This document shows, piece by piece, positions 35,788-44,168 of a DNA stretch of 64,000 nucleotides. The stretch is from contig NZ_MJGV01000002.1 in the NCBI RefSeq assembly GCF_001865015.1, positions 4,182 through 68,181 on the forward strand. Reading direction: 5' to 3'. A program made the position numbers and the translations under genes. Each line of letters starts with the position of its first letter. Within the stretch, counting starts at the first letter, position 1. Source of the DNA: Curtobacterium sp. MMLR14_010. GTDB taxonomy: Bacteria > Actinomycetota > Actinomycetes > Actinomycetales > Microbacteriaceae. The notes beneath the pieces are model-generated. The model searched no databases. It had not been told where the DNA came from and saw only the letters and a program-made list of their open reading frames with translations.

Positions 35788-36825
35788 GTGGCGCTTGCAC
35801 GAGGTGGCCGGTCCGGTCAGTCCGGTCAGTCCGGCCGGTCCGCCAGTGCGCCCGTCCGCATCACGGACGTCGCGGCGCTCGCCGGGGTGTCGATCGGCAC
35901 CGCGTCGAAGGCCCTCAACGACACCGGGCAGCTTCGCGAGGAGACCCGAGCCCGCGTCCGCGACGCTGCGGCGAAGCTCGGGTTCGTCGGGGACGCCCGA
36001 GGCCGGGCCCTGTCGTCCGGTCGCTCGTACACGGTGGGCATGATCACCACGGACTCCTTCGGCCGCTTCTCGATCCCCGTGCTGCTCGGTGCCGAGGACG
36101 TGCTCTCCGCCGGGCGGATGGCGGTGCTGCTCTGCGACACCCGCGACGACCACGTCCGCGAGGAGCACTACCTCCGCTCCCTCGCCGCCCGCGGGGTCGA
36201 CGGCATCATCGTCACCGGCCGGTCGGCCGACCCGCGCCCACCGATCGACGTGTCCATCCCCGTCGTCTACGCCTTCACCCCGTCGACCGACCCCGACGAC
36301 GTCTCGGTCACGCTCGACGACGAGCACGGCGCCAGCCTCGTCGCGTCCCACCTGGTGACGCTCGGACGACGGCGGATGGCGATCGTGACCGGTCCCGCGT
36401 GGCACCGGTCCGCGTCCCGCCGTGTGACCGGGGCCTCCTCGGTGCTCGGGGACGCGCTCGTGTCGCCGCCGCTGTACGGGGAGTGGTCGGAACGCTGGGG
36501 GCGGCAGGCCGTCGACGTGCTCACGCGCGGGGAGGTCGACGTCGACGCGGTCGTCTGCGGGTCGGACCAGATCGCGCGGGGCGTGTGCGACCGGCTGCGG
36601 GAGCTCGGGAGGTCCGTGCCCGAGGACGTCGCCGTCACCGGCTTCGACGACTGGGACGTGATGGCGCTCGCGAGCCGTCCGCCGCTGACCACGGTCGACC
36701 TGCGGCTCGAGGAGCTCGGCCGGGTCGCGGGTCAGGCGCTGCTCGACCTCATCGAGGGCTCGTCCGCCGTGTCGGCCGTGGTGATCCCCTCCCTCGTCAT
36801 CCGCGGCAGCACGATCGGCACCTGA
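35788..36825 (+). CDS. LacI family transcriptional regulator
   Basis: A 345-aa LacI/GalR repressor. A 20-residue Gly/Ser/Gln leader encoded by CCGGTCAGT repeats precedes the HTH (ITDVAALAGVSIGTASKALN, about 24-43). The hinge is partly unusual (VRDAAAKLGFVGDARGRALSSG). GTG 35788 follows GGAAAGGGGA; a longer reading from GTG 35719 would translate the 18-bp repeats and has no ribosome site. It is divergent from GH127 and probably controls it. Confidence 0.9.
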   Translation: MALARGGRSGQSGQSGRSASAPVRITDVAALAGVSIGTASKALNDTGQLREETRARVRDAAAKLGFVGDARGRALSSGRSYTVGMITTDSFGRFSIPVLLGAEDVLSAGRMAVLLCDTRDDHVREEHYLRSLAARGVDGIIVTGRSADPRPPIDVSIPVVYAFTPSTDPDDVSVTLDDEHGASLVASHLVTLGRRRMAIVTGPAWHRSASRRVTGASSVLGDALVSPPLYGEWSERWGRQAVDVLTRGEVDVDAVVCGSDQIARGVCDRLRELGRSVPEDVAVTGFDDWDVMALASRPPLTTVDLRLEELGRVAGQALLDLIEGSSAVSAVVIPSLVIRGSTIGT

Positions 36826-37372
36826 GGCCCAGCCCCTGCGGCGAACGGTCCCGTGTCGGCCTCGAGACGGTCCTGCCTCGCGGCGTGCCGCCCGAGTCCT
36901 CCGGTGAGACGGTCCTGTCTGGCCGCGAGACGGTCCTGTCTCGTGACCTGCCGCCCGAGTCCTCCGGTGAGACCGCACTTCGTGTCGCCTCCACCGCGGC
37001 CGACCCGACACGAAGTGCGATCTCAGCGAGGTTCCGCGAGTGCCTCGGGGCGCGACCGGTCACGACTCCCCGCTCACGTTCCCCGAGCGGCCACGAGTCG
37101 TCGGCCGGACGGCCGGGGAGCGACGACGAGCGACCGGTCGACGGGCAGCATGCGGGGTGTCGTGACCACTCGGGCCTCGAGGGCCTCGTGCGGTGTTGGC
37201 CACTCGGTGCGAGGTCGTGGGCGCGCACGGGGTGGTCGAACTCGCACGGGGCGGAGGAAGTCGCACGGTGCGAACCAGACGCGGCGAAGAACTCGCACGG
37301 TGCGAACCAGACGCACCGAGGAACTCGCACCGTGCGAGCGCCCAACGCCCGGTCACGCGGCCGCATTGCGAG
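36826..37372. repeat. Repeat-filled region upstream of araB
   Basis: No gene seen in this 5' part of a 624-bp gap. In order: two 48-bp direct repeats (36863-36910, 36926-36973; core CGAGACGGTCCTG...CCGCCCGAGTCCTCCGGTGA), a family C hairpin (36968-36987 with 37006-37025, 19 of 20 paired), family E element E1 (37055-37167), a degenerate family B copy (37207-37247), and 32-bp tandem repeats (37261, 37293, 37325; core TCGCACGGTGCGAACCAGAC). The araB promoter follows. Confidence 0.88.
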
Positions 37373-37395
37373 AGTGAGCGCTCACGTGCCAGGAT
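37366..37395 (+). promoter_or_regulatory. Promoter of the araBDA operon
   Basis: A -35 candidate TTGCGA (37366-37371) and -10 CAGGAT (37390-37395) are separated by 18 bp. One operator fills the spacer and another abuts the -10, the same -10/operator arrangement as at the CUT2 promoter (CAAGAT followed by the operator). Confidence 0.6.
37374..37385. promoter_or_regulatory. LacI-type operator GTGAGCGCTCAC (ara site 4)
   Basis: A perfect 12-bp copy within the promoter spacer of araBDA. Its centre is 22 bp (two helical turns) from site 5, so two dimers could bind on the same DNA face. Confidence 0.88.
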
Positions 37396-37407
37396 GTGAG
37401 CGCTCAC
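37396..37407. promoter_or_regulatory. LacI-type operator GTGAGCGCTCAC (ara site 5)
   Basis: A perfect 12-bp copy directly downstream of the proposed -10 of araBDA, covering the expected transcription start. Confidence 0.88.
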
Positions 37408-37449
37408 GCATCGCAGCGTGCACGGACGACGATGTCTCGGGAGGACAGC

Positions 37450-39120
37450 ATGGGCGACGACCGCCGACAGCGCATCGAGGACGGTCGCGCGACCCTCGGG
37501 ATCGAGCTCGGATCGACCCGCATCAAGGCCGTGCTCATCGGCGAGGACCACGTGCCCCTCGCGAGCGGCGACCACGAGTGGGAGAACGCCTTCGTCGATG
37601 GCCGCTGGACCTACTCGCTCGAGGACGTCGAGACCGGCCTCCAGGCCGCGTACGCCGACCTCGTCGCCGACGTCGAGTCGCAGTACGGCGTCCGCCCCAC
37701 CAGCTTCCGCGCGCTCGGCGTCTCCGCGATGATGCACGGCTACCTTGCGTTCGACGCCGCGGGGGAGCTGCTCGTGCCGTTCCGCACGTGGCGCAACACC
37801 TCCACCGGCCCCGCCGCCGAGGCCCTGAGCGAGCGCCTCGGGTTCAACATCCCGCTGCGCTGGTCCGTGGCGCACCTGTACCAGGCCGTCCTCGACGAGG
37901 AGCCCCACGTCGCCGAGGTCGCCCGGGTCACCACCCTCGCCGGGTACGTCCACCACCGCCTGACCGGGCACGCCGTCCTCGGGGTCGGGGACGCGAGCGG
38001 GATGTTCCCGATCGACCCGGCGACCCGCGACTACGACGCCGCCATGCTCGAGACAGCGGACGAGCTGATCAGCACAGGCACAGGCACAGGCACAGGCACG
38101 AGCACCGGCATCCGCGCCCTGTTCCCCGAGGTGCTCGTCGCCGGCCAGGACGCCGGCGCGCTCACGCCGGAGGGTGCCGCGTGGCTCGACCCGACCGGCT
38201 CCCTCGAGCCCGGCGTCCCGCTCTGCCCGCCCGAGGGCGACGCCGGCACCGGCATGGTCGCGACGAACGCCGTCGCTCCCCGCACCGGCAACGTCAGCGT
38301 CGGTACGAGCATCTTCGCGATGGTCGTGCTCGAGCGTGCGATGGCACAGGCGCACGAGGAGCTCGACGTCGTCACCACGCCCGCCGGCGACGCCGTGGCG
38401 ATGGTGCACTGTAACAACGGCGCGAGCGAGATCGCCGCGTGGGCCCGGGTGTTCGGACGCTTCGCCGAGGCCGCCGGCACCCCGCTCGACATCGACCACG
38501 TGTACGCGACGCTCCTCGCCGAGGCCGAGCAGGCCGACCCGGACGCCGGCGGACTGCTCTCCTACAACTACCTGGCGGGCGAGCCCGTCACCCACGTCGA
38601 GGCCGGCCGCCCGCTCCTGGTCCGCGGGGCCGGCAGCGCGTTCACGCTCGGGAACCTGGTCCGTGCCGAGGTGCAGGGCGCCTTCGCGACGCTCGCCATC
38701 GGCATGGACGTGCTCGCCGAGGAGGACGTCCGCGTCGACCGGATGACCGCGCACGGCGGGCTCTTCCGGACGCCCGGCGCCCCGCAGCGCCTGCTCGCCG
38801 CCGCGCTCCGCGTGCCCGTCGCCCTCGAGGAGACCGCCGGCGAGGGCGGCGCCTGGGGCATCGCCGTGCTGGCCGCGTACCTCGAGCACGTCAGCGACAC
38901 CGACCTGACGACGTACCTGGCAGAGCACGTGTTCGGCGGGGACGCCGTGCACGTGGCCGAACCCGACGAGCACGACGTCGCCGGGTTCCGCGCCTACCTC
39001 GAGCGCTTCCGAGCCGGCCTGCCCTTGCAGGCAGCGGCAGTCGCCGCCACCACGCACGAACCCGAGACGACGGCCGGAGCCGAGCCGAGCCTCCAGACCG
39101 AGAAGGAGCCGACCCGATGA
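37450..39120 (+). CDS. araB: FGGY family kinase, L-ribulokinase of the ara operon
   Basis: A 556-aa sugar kinase. The N-terminal phosphate-binding motif is [17 protein letters not shown]-type domains span about 20-285 and 295-510. By position with araD and araA it phosphorylates L-ribulose, although by sequence it resembles the actinobacterial xylulokinase-like branch rather than enteric AraB. GGGAGGACAGC places the start at ATG 37450. It carries a (Thr-Gly)n tract at about residue 210 from a GGCACA hexamer repeat, and a low-complexity tail containing AEPSLQ (family A-like DNA). Its TGA overlaps the araD ATG. Confidence 0.88.
   Translation: MGDDRRQRIEDGRATLGIELGSTRIKAVLIGEDHVPLASGDHEWENAFVDGRWTYSLEDVETGLQAAYADLVADVESQYGVRPTSFRALGVSAMMHGYLAFDAAGELLVPFRTWRNTSTGPAAEALSERLGFNIPLRWSVAHLYQAVLDEEPHVAEVARVTTLAGYVHHRLTGHAVLGVGDASGMFPIDPATRDYDAAMLETADELISTGTGTGTGTSTGIRALFPEVLVAGQDAGALTPEGAAWLDPTGSLEPGVPLCPPEGDAGTGMVATNAVAPRTGNVSVGTSIFAMVVLERAMAQAHEELDVVTTPAGDAVAMVHCNNGASEIAAWARVFGRFAEAAGTPLDIDHVYATLLAEAEQADPDAGGLLSYNYLAGEPVTHVEAGRPLLVRGAGSAFTLGNLVRAEVQGAFATLAIGMDVLAEEDVRVDRMTAHGGLFRTPGAPQRLLAAALRVPVALEETAGEGGAWGIAVLAAYLEHVSDTDLTTYLAEHVFGGDAVHVAEPDEHDVAGFRAYLERFRAGLPLQAAAVAATTHEPETTAGAEPSLQTEKEPTR
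38071..38100 (+). repeat. In-frame hexanucleotide repeat in araB
   Basis: About four tandem copies of the hexamer GGCACA encode alternating Thr and Gly. Slippage would add or remove Thr-Gly pairs without a frameshift. Confidence 0.85.
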
Positions 39121-39833
39121 CCGACGCGACCCACCACGACCAGCCCACCCAGGAGGCCGTGGCCGCCACGCGTGCGCGCGTCGCCTCCCTGCACGGCGAG
39201 CTGGTCCGCTACGGCCTCGTGATCTGGACCGGCGGCAACGTCTCCGAGCGCGTGCCCGGCACCGACCTCTTCGTGATCAAGCCGAGCGGGGTGTCCAGCG
39301 ACGACCTGACGCCCGAGAACCAGGTCGTCTGCACCCTGGACGGCGTCCCCGCGGAGGGCTGGGGCAACGCGCACGGCCCCTCGAGCGACACCGCGGCCCA
39401 CGCCTACGTCTACCGGAACATGCCGGAGGTCGGCGGTGTCGTGCACACGCACTCCACCTACGCGACCGCCTGGGCTGCCCGCGCCGAGGCCATCCCGTGC
39501 GTGATCACCGCCATGGCGGACGAGTTCGGCGGACCGATCCCGGTCGGCCCGTTCGCGATCATCGGCGACGACTCGATCGGCCACGGCATCGTCGAGACGC
39601 TGTCCGGGCACCGCTCCCGCGCCGTCCTCATGCAGAACCACGGCGTGTTCACGATCGGCAAGGACGCGAAGGACGCCGTCAAGGCCGCCGTGATGGCCGA
39701 GGACGTCGCCCGTACGGTCCACATCGCGAAGCAGGGCGGCGAGGTCGTCCCGATCGCGGAAGCAGACATCGATCGACTCTTCGATCGCTACCAGAACGTC
39801 TACGGACAGAACCCCGAAGGAGCCATGCGATGA
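39117..39833 (+). CDS. araD: L-ribulose-5-phosphate 4-epimerase
   Basis: A 238-aa class II aldolase-fold epimerase converting L-ribulose-5-phosphate to D-xylulose-5-phosphate, the last step into the pentose phosphate pathway. Zinc ligands are visible in [10 protein letters not shown] (His110, His112) and QNHGVF (His175), with phosphate-binding TGGNVS and [10 protein letters not shown]. Length is typical. Its ATG overlaps the araB stop (ATGA), and its stop overlaps the araA start (ATGA). Confidence 0.94.
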   Translation: MTDATHHDQPTQEAVAATRARVASLHGELVRYGLVIWTGGNVSERVPGTDLFVIKPSGVSSDDLTPENQVVCTLDGVPAEGWGNAHGPSSDTAAHAYVYRNMPEVGGVVHTHSTYATAWAARAEAIPCVITAMADEFGGPIPVGPFAIIGDDSIGHGIVETLSGHRSRAVLMQNHGVFTIGKDAKDAVKAAVMAEDVARTVHIAKQGGEVVPIAEADIDRLFDRYQNVYGQNPEGAMR

Positions 39834-41377
39834 CGCTGGACACCCCCACCACGACGGACGCCGTCGACCCCCAGGCCACGCTCGACGGCTACGAGGTCTG
39901 GTTCCTCACCGGCTCGCAGGGCCTGTACGGCGAGGAGACCCTCCGCCAGGTCGAGGCCCAGAGCCGCGCCGTGCACGAGACGCTCGCCGGAGCGCTGCCG
40001 GTGACGCTCGTGTGGAAGCCCGTGCTCAAGGACGCCGACGGCATCCGCCGCGCGCTCATCGAGGCCAGCGCCGACGACAAGGTCATCGGCGTCACCGCCT
40101 GGATGCACACCTTCAGCCCCGCGAAGATGTGGATCGGCGGCCTGAACGCCCTGACCAAGCCGCTGCTGCACCTGCACACGCAGGCGAACGTGGCGCTGCC
40201 GTGGTCGGAGATCGACTTCGACTTCATGAACCTGAACCAGGCCGCCCACGGCGACCGTGAGTTCGGCTACGCCCTTGCCCGCATGGGCGTCCGGCACGCG
40301 ACCGCCATCGGCCACGTGTCCGACGAGCGTGTCCAGCAGCGCGTGTCGAACTGGGTTCGTGCCGCAGCCGGTGCCGCCGCGATCCGCTCGCTCAAGCTGA
40401 CGCGCTTCGGCGACAACATGCGCTACGTCGCCGTCACCGAGGGCGACAAGACCGAGGCGGAGATCGAGCTCGGCGTGCAGGTCAACACCTGGGCCGTGAA
40501 CGAGCTCGCCGCTGCGGTGGACGCCGCCGCCGCTGACACAGCTGCGGTGGACGCGCTCGTCGCGTCCTACGAGCAGGCCTACGAGGTCGACCCGTCGCTG
40601 CGTGGCGACGGCGACCGCCACGGCGCGCTCCGCGACGGCGCCGCGATCGAGCTCGGCCTCCGTGCGCTCCTGCAGCAGAACGGCTCCGCCGCGTTCACCA
40701 CGAACTTCGAGGACCTCGGCACGCTCAAGCAGCTCCCCGGCCTGGCCGTGCAGCGCCTGATGGCCGACGGCTACGGCTTCGGTGCCGAAGGTGACTGGAA
40801 GACCGCCGTGCTGGTCCGCGCGATGAACGTCGCCGGCGCCGGGCTCCCCGGTGGCGCGTCGCTCATGGAGGACTACACCTACGACCTCACCCCCGGCGCG
40901 GAGAAGATCCTCGGCGCGCACATGCTCGAGGTCTCCCCGACGCTCACCTCGACGCGTCCGACGCTCGAGATCCACCCGCTCGGCATCGGCGGCAAGGACG
41001 ACCCGGTGCGCCTGGTCTTCACCGCCGACTCCGGCGAGGCCGTCGTGGTCGCGCTCTCCGACACCCGCGACGGCTTCCGCCTCACCGCGAACGTCGTCGA
41101 CGTGGTCCCGCCGACCGAGGCCCTGCCGAAGCTGCCCGTCGGCCGCGCCGTCTGGGAGCCCCGTCCGTCGTTCCCCGTCGCCGCCGAGGCCTGGCTCACC
41201 GCCGGCGCTGCCCACCACACCGTCATGACGACGGCCGTGGGCCTGCAGGTGGTCGAGGACCTCGCGACGATGCTCGGCACCGAGTTCCTGGTCATCGACG
41301 AGCACACGACCTCGCGCGGCTTCCGCGACGAGGTGCGCGGGCAGCAGACCTGGCACCGTCTCGACCGCGGCTTCTGA
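39830..41377 (+). CDS. araA: L-arabinose isomerase
   Basis: A 515-aa cytoplasmic isomerase converting L-arabinose to L-ribulose. The opening [20 protein letters not shown] is diagnostic of AraA, and length matches (about 500). The Mn-binding Glu/His residues lie in the expected central and C-terminal blocks ([24 protein letters not shown]). Its ATG overlaps the araD stop, and GAAGGAG lies upstream. Third gene of the araBDA operon. Confidence 0.96.
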   Translation: MTLDTPTTTDAVDPQATLDGYEVWFLTGSQGLYGEETLRQVEAQSRAVHETLAGALPVTLVWKPVLKDADGIRRALIEASADDKVIGVTAWMHTFSPAKMWIGGLNALTKPLLHLHTQANVALPWSEIDFDFMNLNQAAHGDREFGYALARMGVRHATAIGHVSDERVQQRVSNWVRAAAGAAAIRSLKLTRFGDNMRYVAVTEGDKTEAEIELGVQVNTWAVNELAAAVDAAAADTAAVDALVASYEQAYEVDPSLRGDGDRHGALRDGAAIELGLRALLQQNGSAAFTTNFEDLGTLKQLPGLAVQRLMADGYGFGAEGDWKTAVLVRAMNVAGAGLPGGASLMEDYTYDLTPGAEKILGAHMLEVSPTLTSTRPTLEIHPLGIGGKDDPVRLVFTADSGEAVVVALSDTRDGFRLTANVVDVVPPTEALPKLPVGRAVWEPRPSFPVAAEAWLTAGAAHHTVMTTAVGLQVVEDLATMLGTEFLVIDEHTTSRGFRDEVRGQQTWHRLDRGF

Positions 41378-41388
41378 GCGGCCGTACG

Positions 41389-42687
41389 ATGACCGACGTG
41401 ATCGCGGAGCAGCGGACCAACTGGGCGGGCAACGTCACCTACCGGGCGACGGCGCTGCTGCGCCCGACCTCGGTGGGCGAGGTCCAGCACCTCGTCACGT
41501 CGACACCGCGCCTGACGGCGCTCGGGTCGACGCACTCGTTCAACGAGGTCGCCGATACCGACGCCGTCCAGCTCACGCTGACGGAGATGCCGCCGTCGCT
41601 CGAGATCGACACGACTCGTCGGACGGTGCGGGTCGCCGCCGGCATGACGCATGCGCAGGTCGCGGCCGGCCTGGAGGCTCGTGGCTGGGCGCTCGGGAAC
41701 CTCGCGTCCCTGCCGCACATCTCCACGGCCGGGGCCGTCGCCACGGGCACGCACGGCTCCGGTGTACGGAACCCCTCGCTGGCGCAGGCGGTGGTCGGGT
41801 TGGACGTGGTGCGTGCTTCGGGGGAGGTCGAGCACGTGTCCGCCGGCTCCGAGTCTGGGTCTGATGCCGCGTCTGGGTCTGGATCCGGGTCGCTGGATGC
41901 CCATCGTGTGGCGCTCGGTGCGCTCGGCGTCGTCACGGCGCTGGAGCTCGCGATCGAGCCGTCGTTCGAGGTCGCCACGACCGTGCACCTCGACCTGCCG
42001 TGGGACGCCGTCGAGGAGCACTTCGACGCGGTGATGGCCGACGCCTACTCGGTGTCGATGTTCACGGCGTTCGACGACCGTGGCGCACGACAGGTCTGGA
42101 CGAAGCACCGCGTGGACGAGCCCGCACCGAGCGTCGACCTCGTCGCGCTCGGCGCCCGCCGCGCCACAGAGGCCGTCCACCCCGGCGAGAACGACGCGGC
42201 CAGCGTCACCGAGCAGGGCGGCGTCCCCGGTCCCTGGTCGGAGCGCCTGCCGCACTTCCGATCGACCTTCTCGCCGTCCACCGGCGCGGAGATCCAGGCC
42301 GAGTACCTGATCCCCGCGGCGTCCGCGGTCCCGGCGCTCCGGGCACTGCGTCCGCTCGCCGACCTGTTCGCACCGCTGCTCATCGCGGCTGAGGTCCGGA
42401 CCATCGCGGCCGACACCGCCTGGCTCGCGCCCTCGTCCGGTCGGCAGTCGGTCGGGCTGCACTTCACCTTCCGTCGGGACCCGTCCGCCGTGGCAGCGGC
42501 GGTGCTGCGGATCGAGGGCGTGCTCGCCCCGTTCGACCCGAGGCCGCACTGGGGGAAGGTCTCCGCGGCCTCACCCTCGCGGTTGCACGAGGCCTACCCG
42601 CAGCTGGCGGCCTTCGCGGAGCTGGCTCGGTCGCTCGACCCGACGGGGCGCTTCCGCAACGGGTTCCTCGACCGCACGCTGGGCTGA
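41389..42687 (+). CDS. FAD-linked alditol/aldonolactone oxidase
   Basis: A 432-aa oxidase of the D-arabinono-1,4-lactone oxidase/alditol oxidase family. The N-terminal FAD-binding PCMH domain carries GSTHSFN, where His49 should form the covalent flavin bond, and the C-terminal ALO domain has HWGK and DPTGRFRNGFL. Like Streptomyces AldO it probably oxidises a polyol or lactone with O2, giving H2O2. A Ser/Gly-rich insert (about 161-176) interrupts a loop. It starts 12 bp after araA with no clear Shine-Dalgarno and may be read from the ara promoter. Confidence 0.88.
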   Translation: MTDVIAEQRTNWAGNVTYRATALLRPTSVGEVQHLVTSTPRLTALGSTHSFNEVADTDAVQLTLTEMPPSLEIDTTRRTVRVAAGMTHAQVAAGLEARGWALGNLASLPHISTAGAVATGTHGSGVRNPSLAQAVVGLDVVRASGEVEHVSAGSESGSDAASGSGSGSLDAHRVALGALGVVTALELAIEPSFEVATTVHLDLPWDAVEEHFDAVMADAYSVSMFTAFDDRGARQVWTKHRVDEPAPSVDLVALGARRATEAVHPGENDAASVTEQGGVPGPWSERLPHFRSTFSPSTGAEIQAEYLIPAASAVPALRALRPLADLFAPLLIAAEVRTIAADTAWLAPSSGRQSVGLHFTFRRDPSAVAAAVLRIEGVLAPFDPRPHWGKVSAASPSRLHEAYPQLAAFAELARSLDPTGRFRNGFLDRTLG

Positions 42688-42730
42688 CGAGGAGTGCTCC
42701 GCGCCGCTGGCTGCGGCGCGGAGCACCTGG

Positions 42731-42844
42731 TCACTGACCTCTGCGGTACAGGTCGTGCAGGAAGCGGGCGAGGGTCACGAGCAAGCTCGCGATCCCCAAC
42801 CACGGGACCTGACGCCTGGGCCGGCGCTCGTCGTCGTCTGACAT
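42731..42844 (-). CDS. 37-aa small protein with one hydrophobic helix
   Basis: A short ORF: a basic N-terminus (MSDDDERRPRRQVP) then WLGIASLLVTLARFLHDLYR, a possible membrane or amphipathic helix. An excellent AGGAGG lies 6 nt before ATG 42844, which is the main evidence that it is translated. Function unknown. Confidence 0.6.
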   Translation of the reverse strand: MSDDDERRPRRQVPWLGIASLLVTLARFLHDLYRRGQ

Positions 42845-42930
42845 CGAGGACCTCCTGGTGTCGTCGCCGGTGGACACGAGGAGCAGTCGGCCAGGGGTGT
42901 GAAGCCGAGCGGGCTCGGCTAGACTTCTAC

Positions 42931-43025
42931 CCGAGCGGTGACTCGGGGAAGTGTTGGTTCCCCTGGCTTTCCACTCGGAGAGCGAACCGAAGCCCGGAAC
43001 TGTTGTCGCAGTTCCGGGCTTCACT
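42931..43025 (+). ncRNA. Candidate small RNA
   Basis: Downstream of TAGACT, CCGAG (42931-42935) can pair with CTCGG (42975-42979) around an inner stem GGGGAA/TTCCCC. A perfect 13-bp stem (GAAGCCCGGAACT, 42989-43001, with 43010-43022) follows. That gives a transcript of about 95 nt with an intrinsic-terminator-like end. No known family recognised. Confidence 0.4.
42989..43022 (+). terminator. 13-bp perfect hairpin
   Basis: GAAGCCCGGAACT and AGTTCCGGGCTTC enclose an 8-nt loop. No convincing upstream protein gene on this strand needs it, which supports an RNA gene. Confidence 0.7.
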
Positions 43026-43196
43026 CGTTCGCCCTGGGGCAGCGGTCCGGCGGTCGCGCTGCTCCACTTCCACGCCTACCGATACTGGAGTATCAGAGAA
43101 GCGTCAGTGCTTCTCCCAGGGGATCCGGATGGGTTCCGGGGGCGCTGCACTGCTCCGATGCTGAGCGTTCACATGTGAGGACGCAAAGGTCGGCCC

Positions 43197-44078
43197 ATGG
43201 CGAACCTCTCTCGGATCATCGGCATGGCCTCGAAGGTCATCGACAAGAAGCTGCAGCAGCGCGGGCAGGGTGAGCCCGCCGGTGGACAGCAGCTGGGCGG
43301 CACGGACTGGCGCAGCGTCGTGCGCAGCGCAGCGGACAAGCTCACCGGGGACGACCGCACCGGCCAGCAGCGCCCGCCGCAGCAGCACGCGCCGCAGCAG
43401 TACGGCCAGCAGCCCCAGCAGCACGACCGATCGCGCGGCACCGGCCCTGCCGACCACGACAAGGTCGCGCTCGCGAAGTACGACTACCTCCTGCGTACGT
43501 CGTCGCCGGAGCAGCTCGAGCAGGTCCACCACGACGCCTTCGCCCGGCTCACGCCCGAGCAGCGCCAGCAGGTCCTGCAGCGCATGAACGCCGAGCTGCC
43601 GCCGCACGAGCGCGTCGCAGACGACTCGGCGGGCCCGATGGCCCGTGCCATGACGCGCGGCGAGGTCGGTCGTCCCGGCCTCATCCGTCGGGTCCTCGGC
43701 GGCGGGAACGGCAGCGGTTCGGGGAACCGCGGCCGCATGGGTGCGATGGCTGGTGGCGCCGCGGTGGGTGCCGGGGCGATGGCGCTCGGCGGGATCGCGG
43801 TCGCGGTCGCCGGGGGAGCGGTGGTCAGCGCCGCCGCAGCCCCGGTCCTGGCCGGGGCCGCCGACCTCGGCGTCGACTTCGAGGGCATCGCGTCGGGCAT
43901 CGGGGACTTCGGGCTCGCTGACCTCGGTGGTGGCGTGGAGGGCTTCGCAGCCGAGGGGGAGCAGCTCCTCGGCGGTGTCGGCGAGCACGTGTCCGGCTTC
44001 GGTGAGCAGGCCTCCGGGCTCGGTGAGCAGGCGTCGAACCTCGGCAACGACTTCCTCGGCGGGCTCTTCGACCGCTGA
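43197..44078 (+). CDS. Low-complexity hypothetical protein with Gly/Ala hydrophobic segment
   Basis: A 293-aa protein. It has a Gln/Pro-rich region (about 60-80), a charged domain (KVALAKYDYLLRTSSPEQLEQV, then HHDAFARLTPEQRQQVLQRM), a Gly/Ala-rich hydrophobic stretch (about 180-220), and a Gly-rich tail with a repeated FGEQASGLGEQASNLG pattern. Similar actinobacterial proteins are sometimes called cation-transporting ATPase, but no P-type ATPase motif is present and I would not use that name. Function unknown. Confidence 0.8.
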   Translation: MANLSRIIGMASKVIDKKLQQRGQGEPAGGQQLGGTDWRSVVRSAADKLTGDDRTGQQRPPQQHAPQQYGQQPQQHDRSRGTGPADHDKVALAKYDYLLRTSSPEQLEQVHHDAFARLTPEQRQQVLQRMNAELPPHERVADDSAGPMARAMTRGEVGRPGLIRRVLGGGNGSGSGNRGRMGAMAGGAAVGAGAMALGGIAVAVAGGAVVSAAAAPVLAGAADLGVDFEGIASGIGDFGLADLGGGVEGFAAEGEQLLGGVGEHVSGFGEQASGLGEQASNLGNDFLGGLFDR

Positions 44079-44106
44079 CCCGCGCCGGCGCGGGGCACCA
44101 CGGACA

Positions 44107-44142
44107 GGACACGGCATCGTGCATCTGCACGGTGCCGTGTCC
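44107..44142. terminator. Bidirectional hairpin
   Basis: GGACACGGCA-TC-GTGCA pairs with TGCAC-GG-TGCCGTGTCC around a 2-nt centre. It lies between the convergent genes ending at 44078 and 44169. Confidence 0.8.
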
Positions 44143-44168
44143 GTTCAGCGATGTGGCAGCGGGATCGA

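Larger units (their letters stand above)
42845..43196. other. 352-bp gap with a structured-RNA candidate
   Basis: No protein gene is convincing here. It holds the upstream region of the 37-aa gene, then a possible promoter (TAGACT, 42920-42925), a two-hairpin RNA candidate ending in a terminator-like stem at 43022, and about 170 bp with no signal I can name before the gene at 43197. Confidence 0.6.

Noticed and set aside
37203-37345. Possible CRISPR array upstream of araB
   Set aside because: Repeats are directly tandem (32-bp period) with no unique spacers and no cas genes nearby; they resemble decayed family B arms.
42900-43025. tRNA or tmRNA-like gene
   Set aside because: The hairpins do not form a cloverleaf and no T-loop GTTCGANTC or CCA end is present. 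No tRNA gene was recognised anywhere in the window.
43197-44078. Cation-transporting ATPase annotation
   Set aside because: No DKTGT phosphorylation motif, no ATP-binding domain and only one Gly/Ala hydrophobic stretch.
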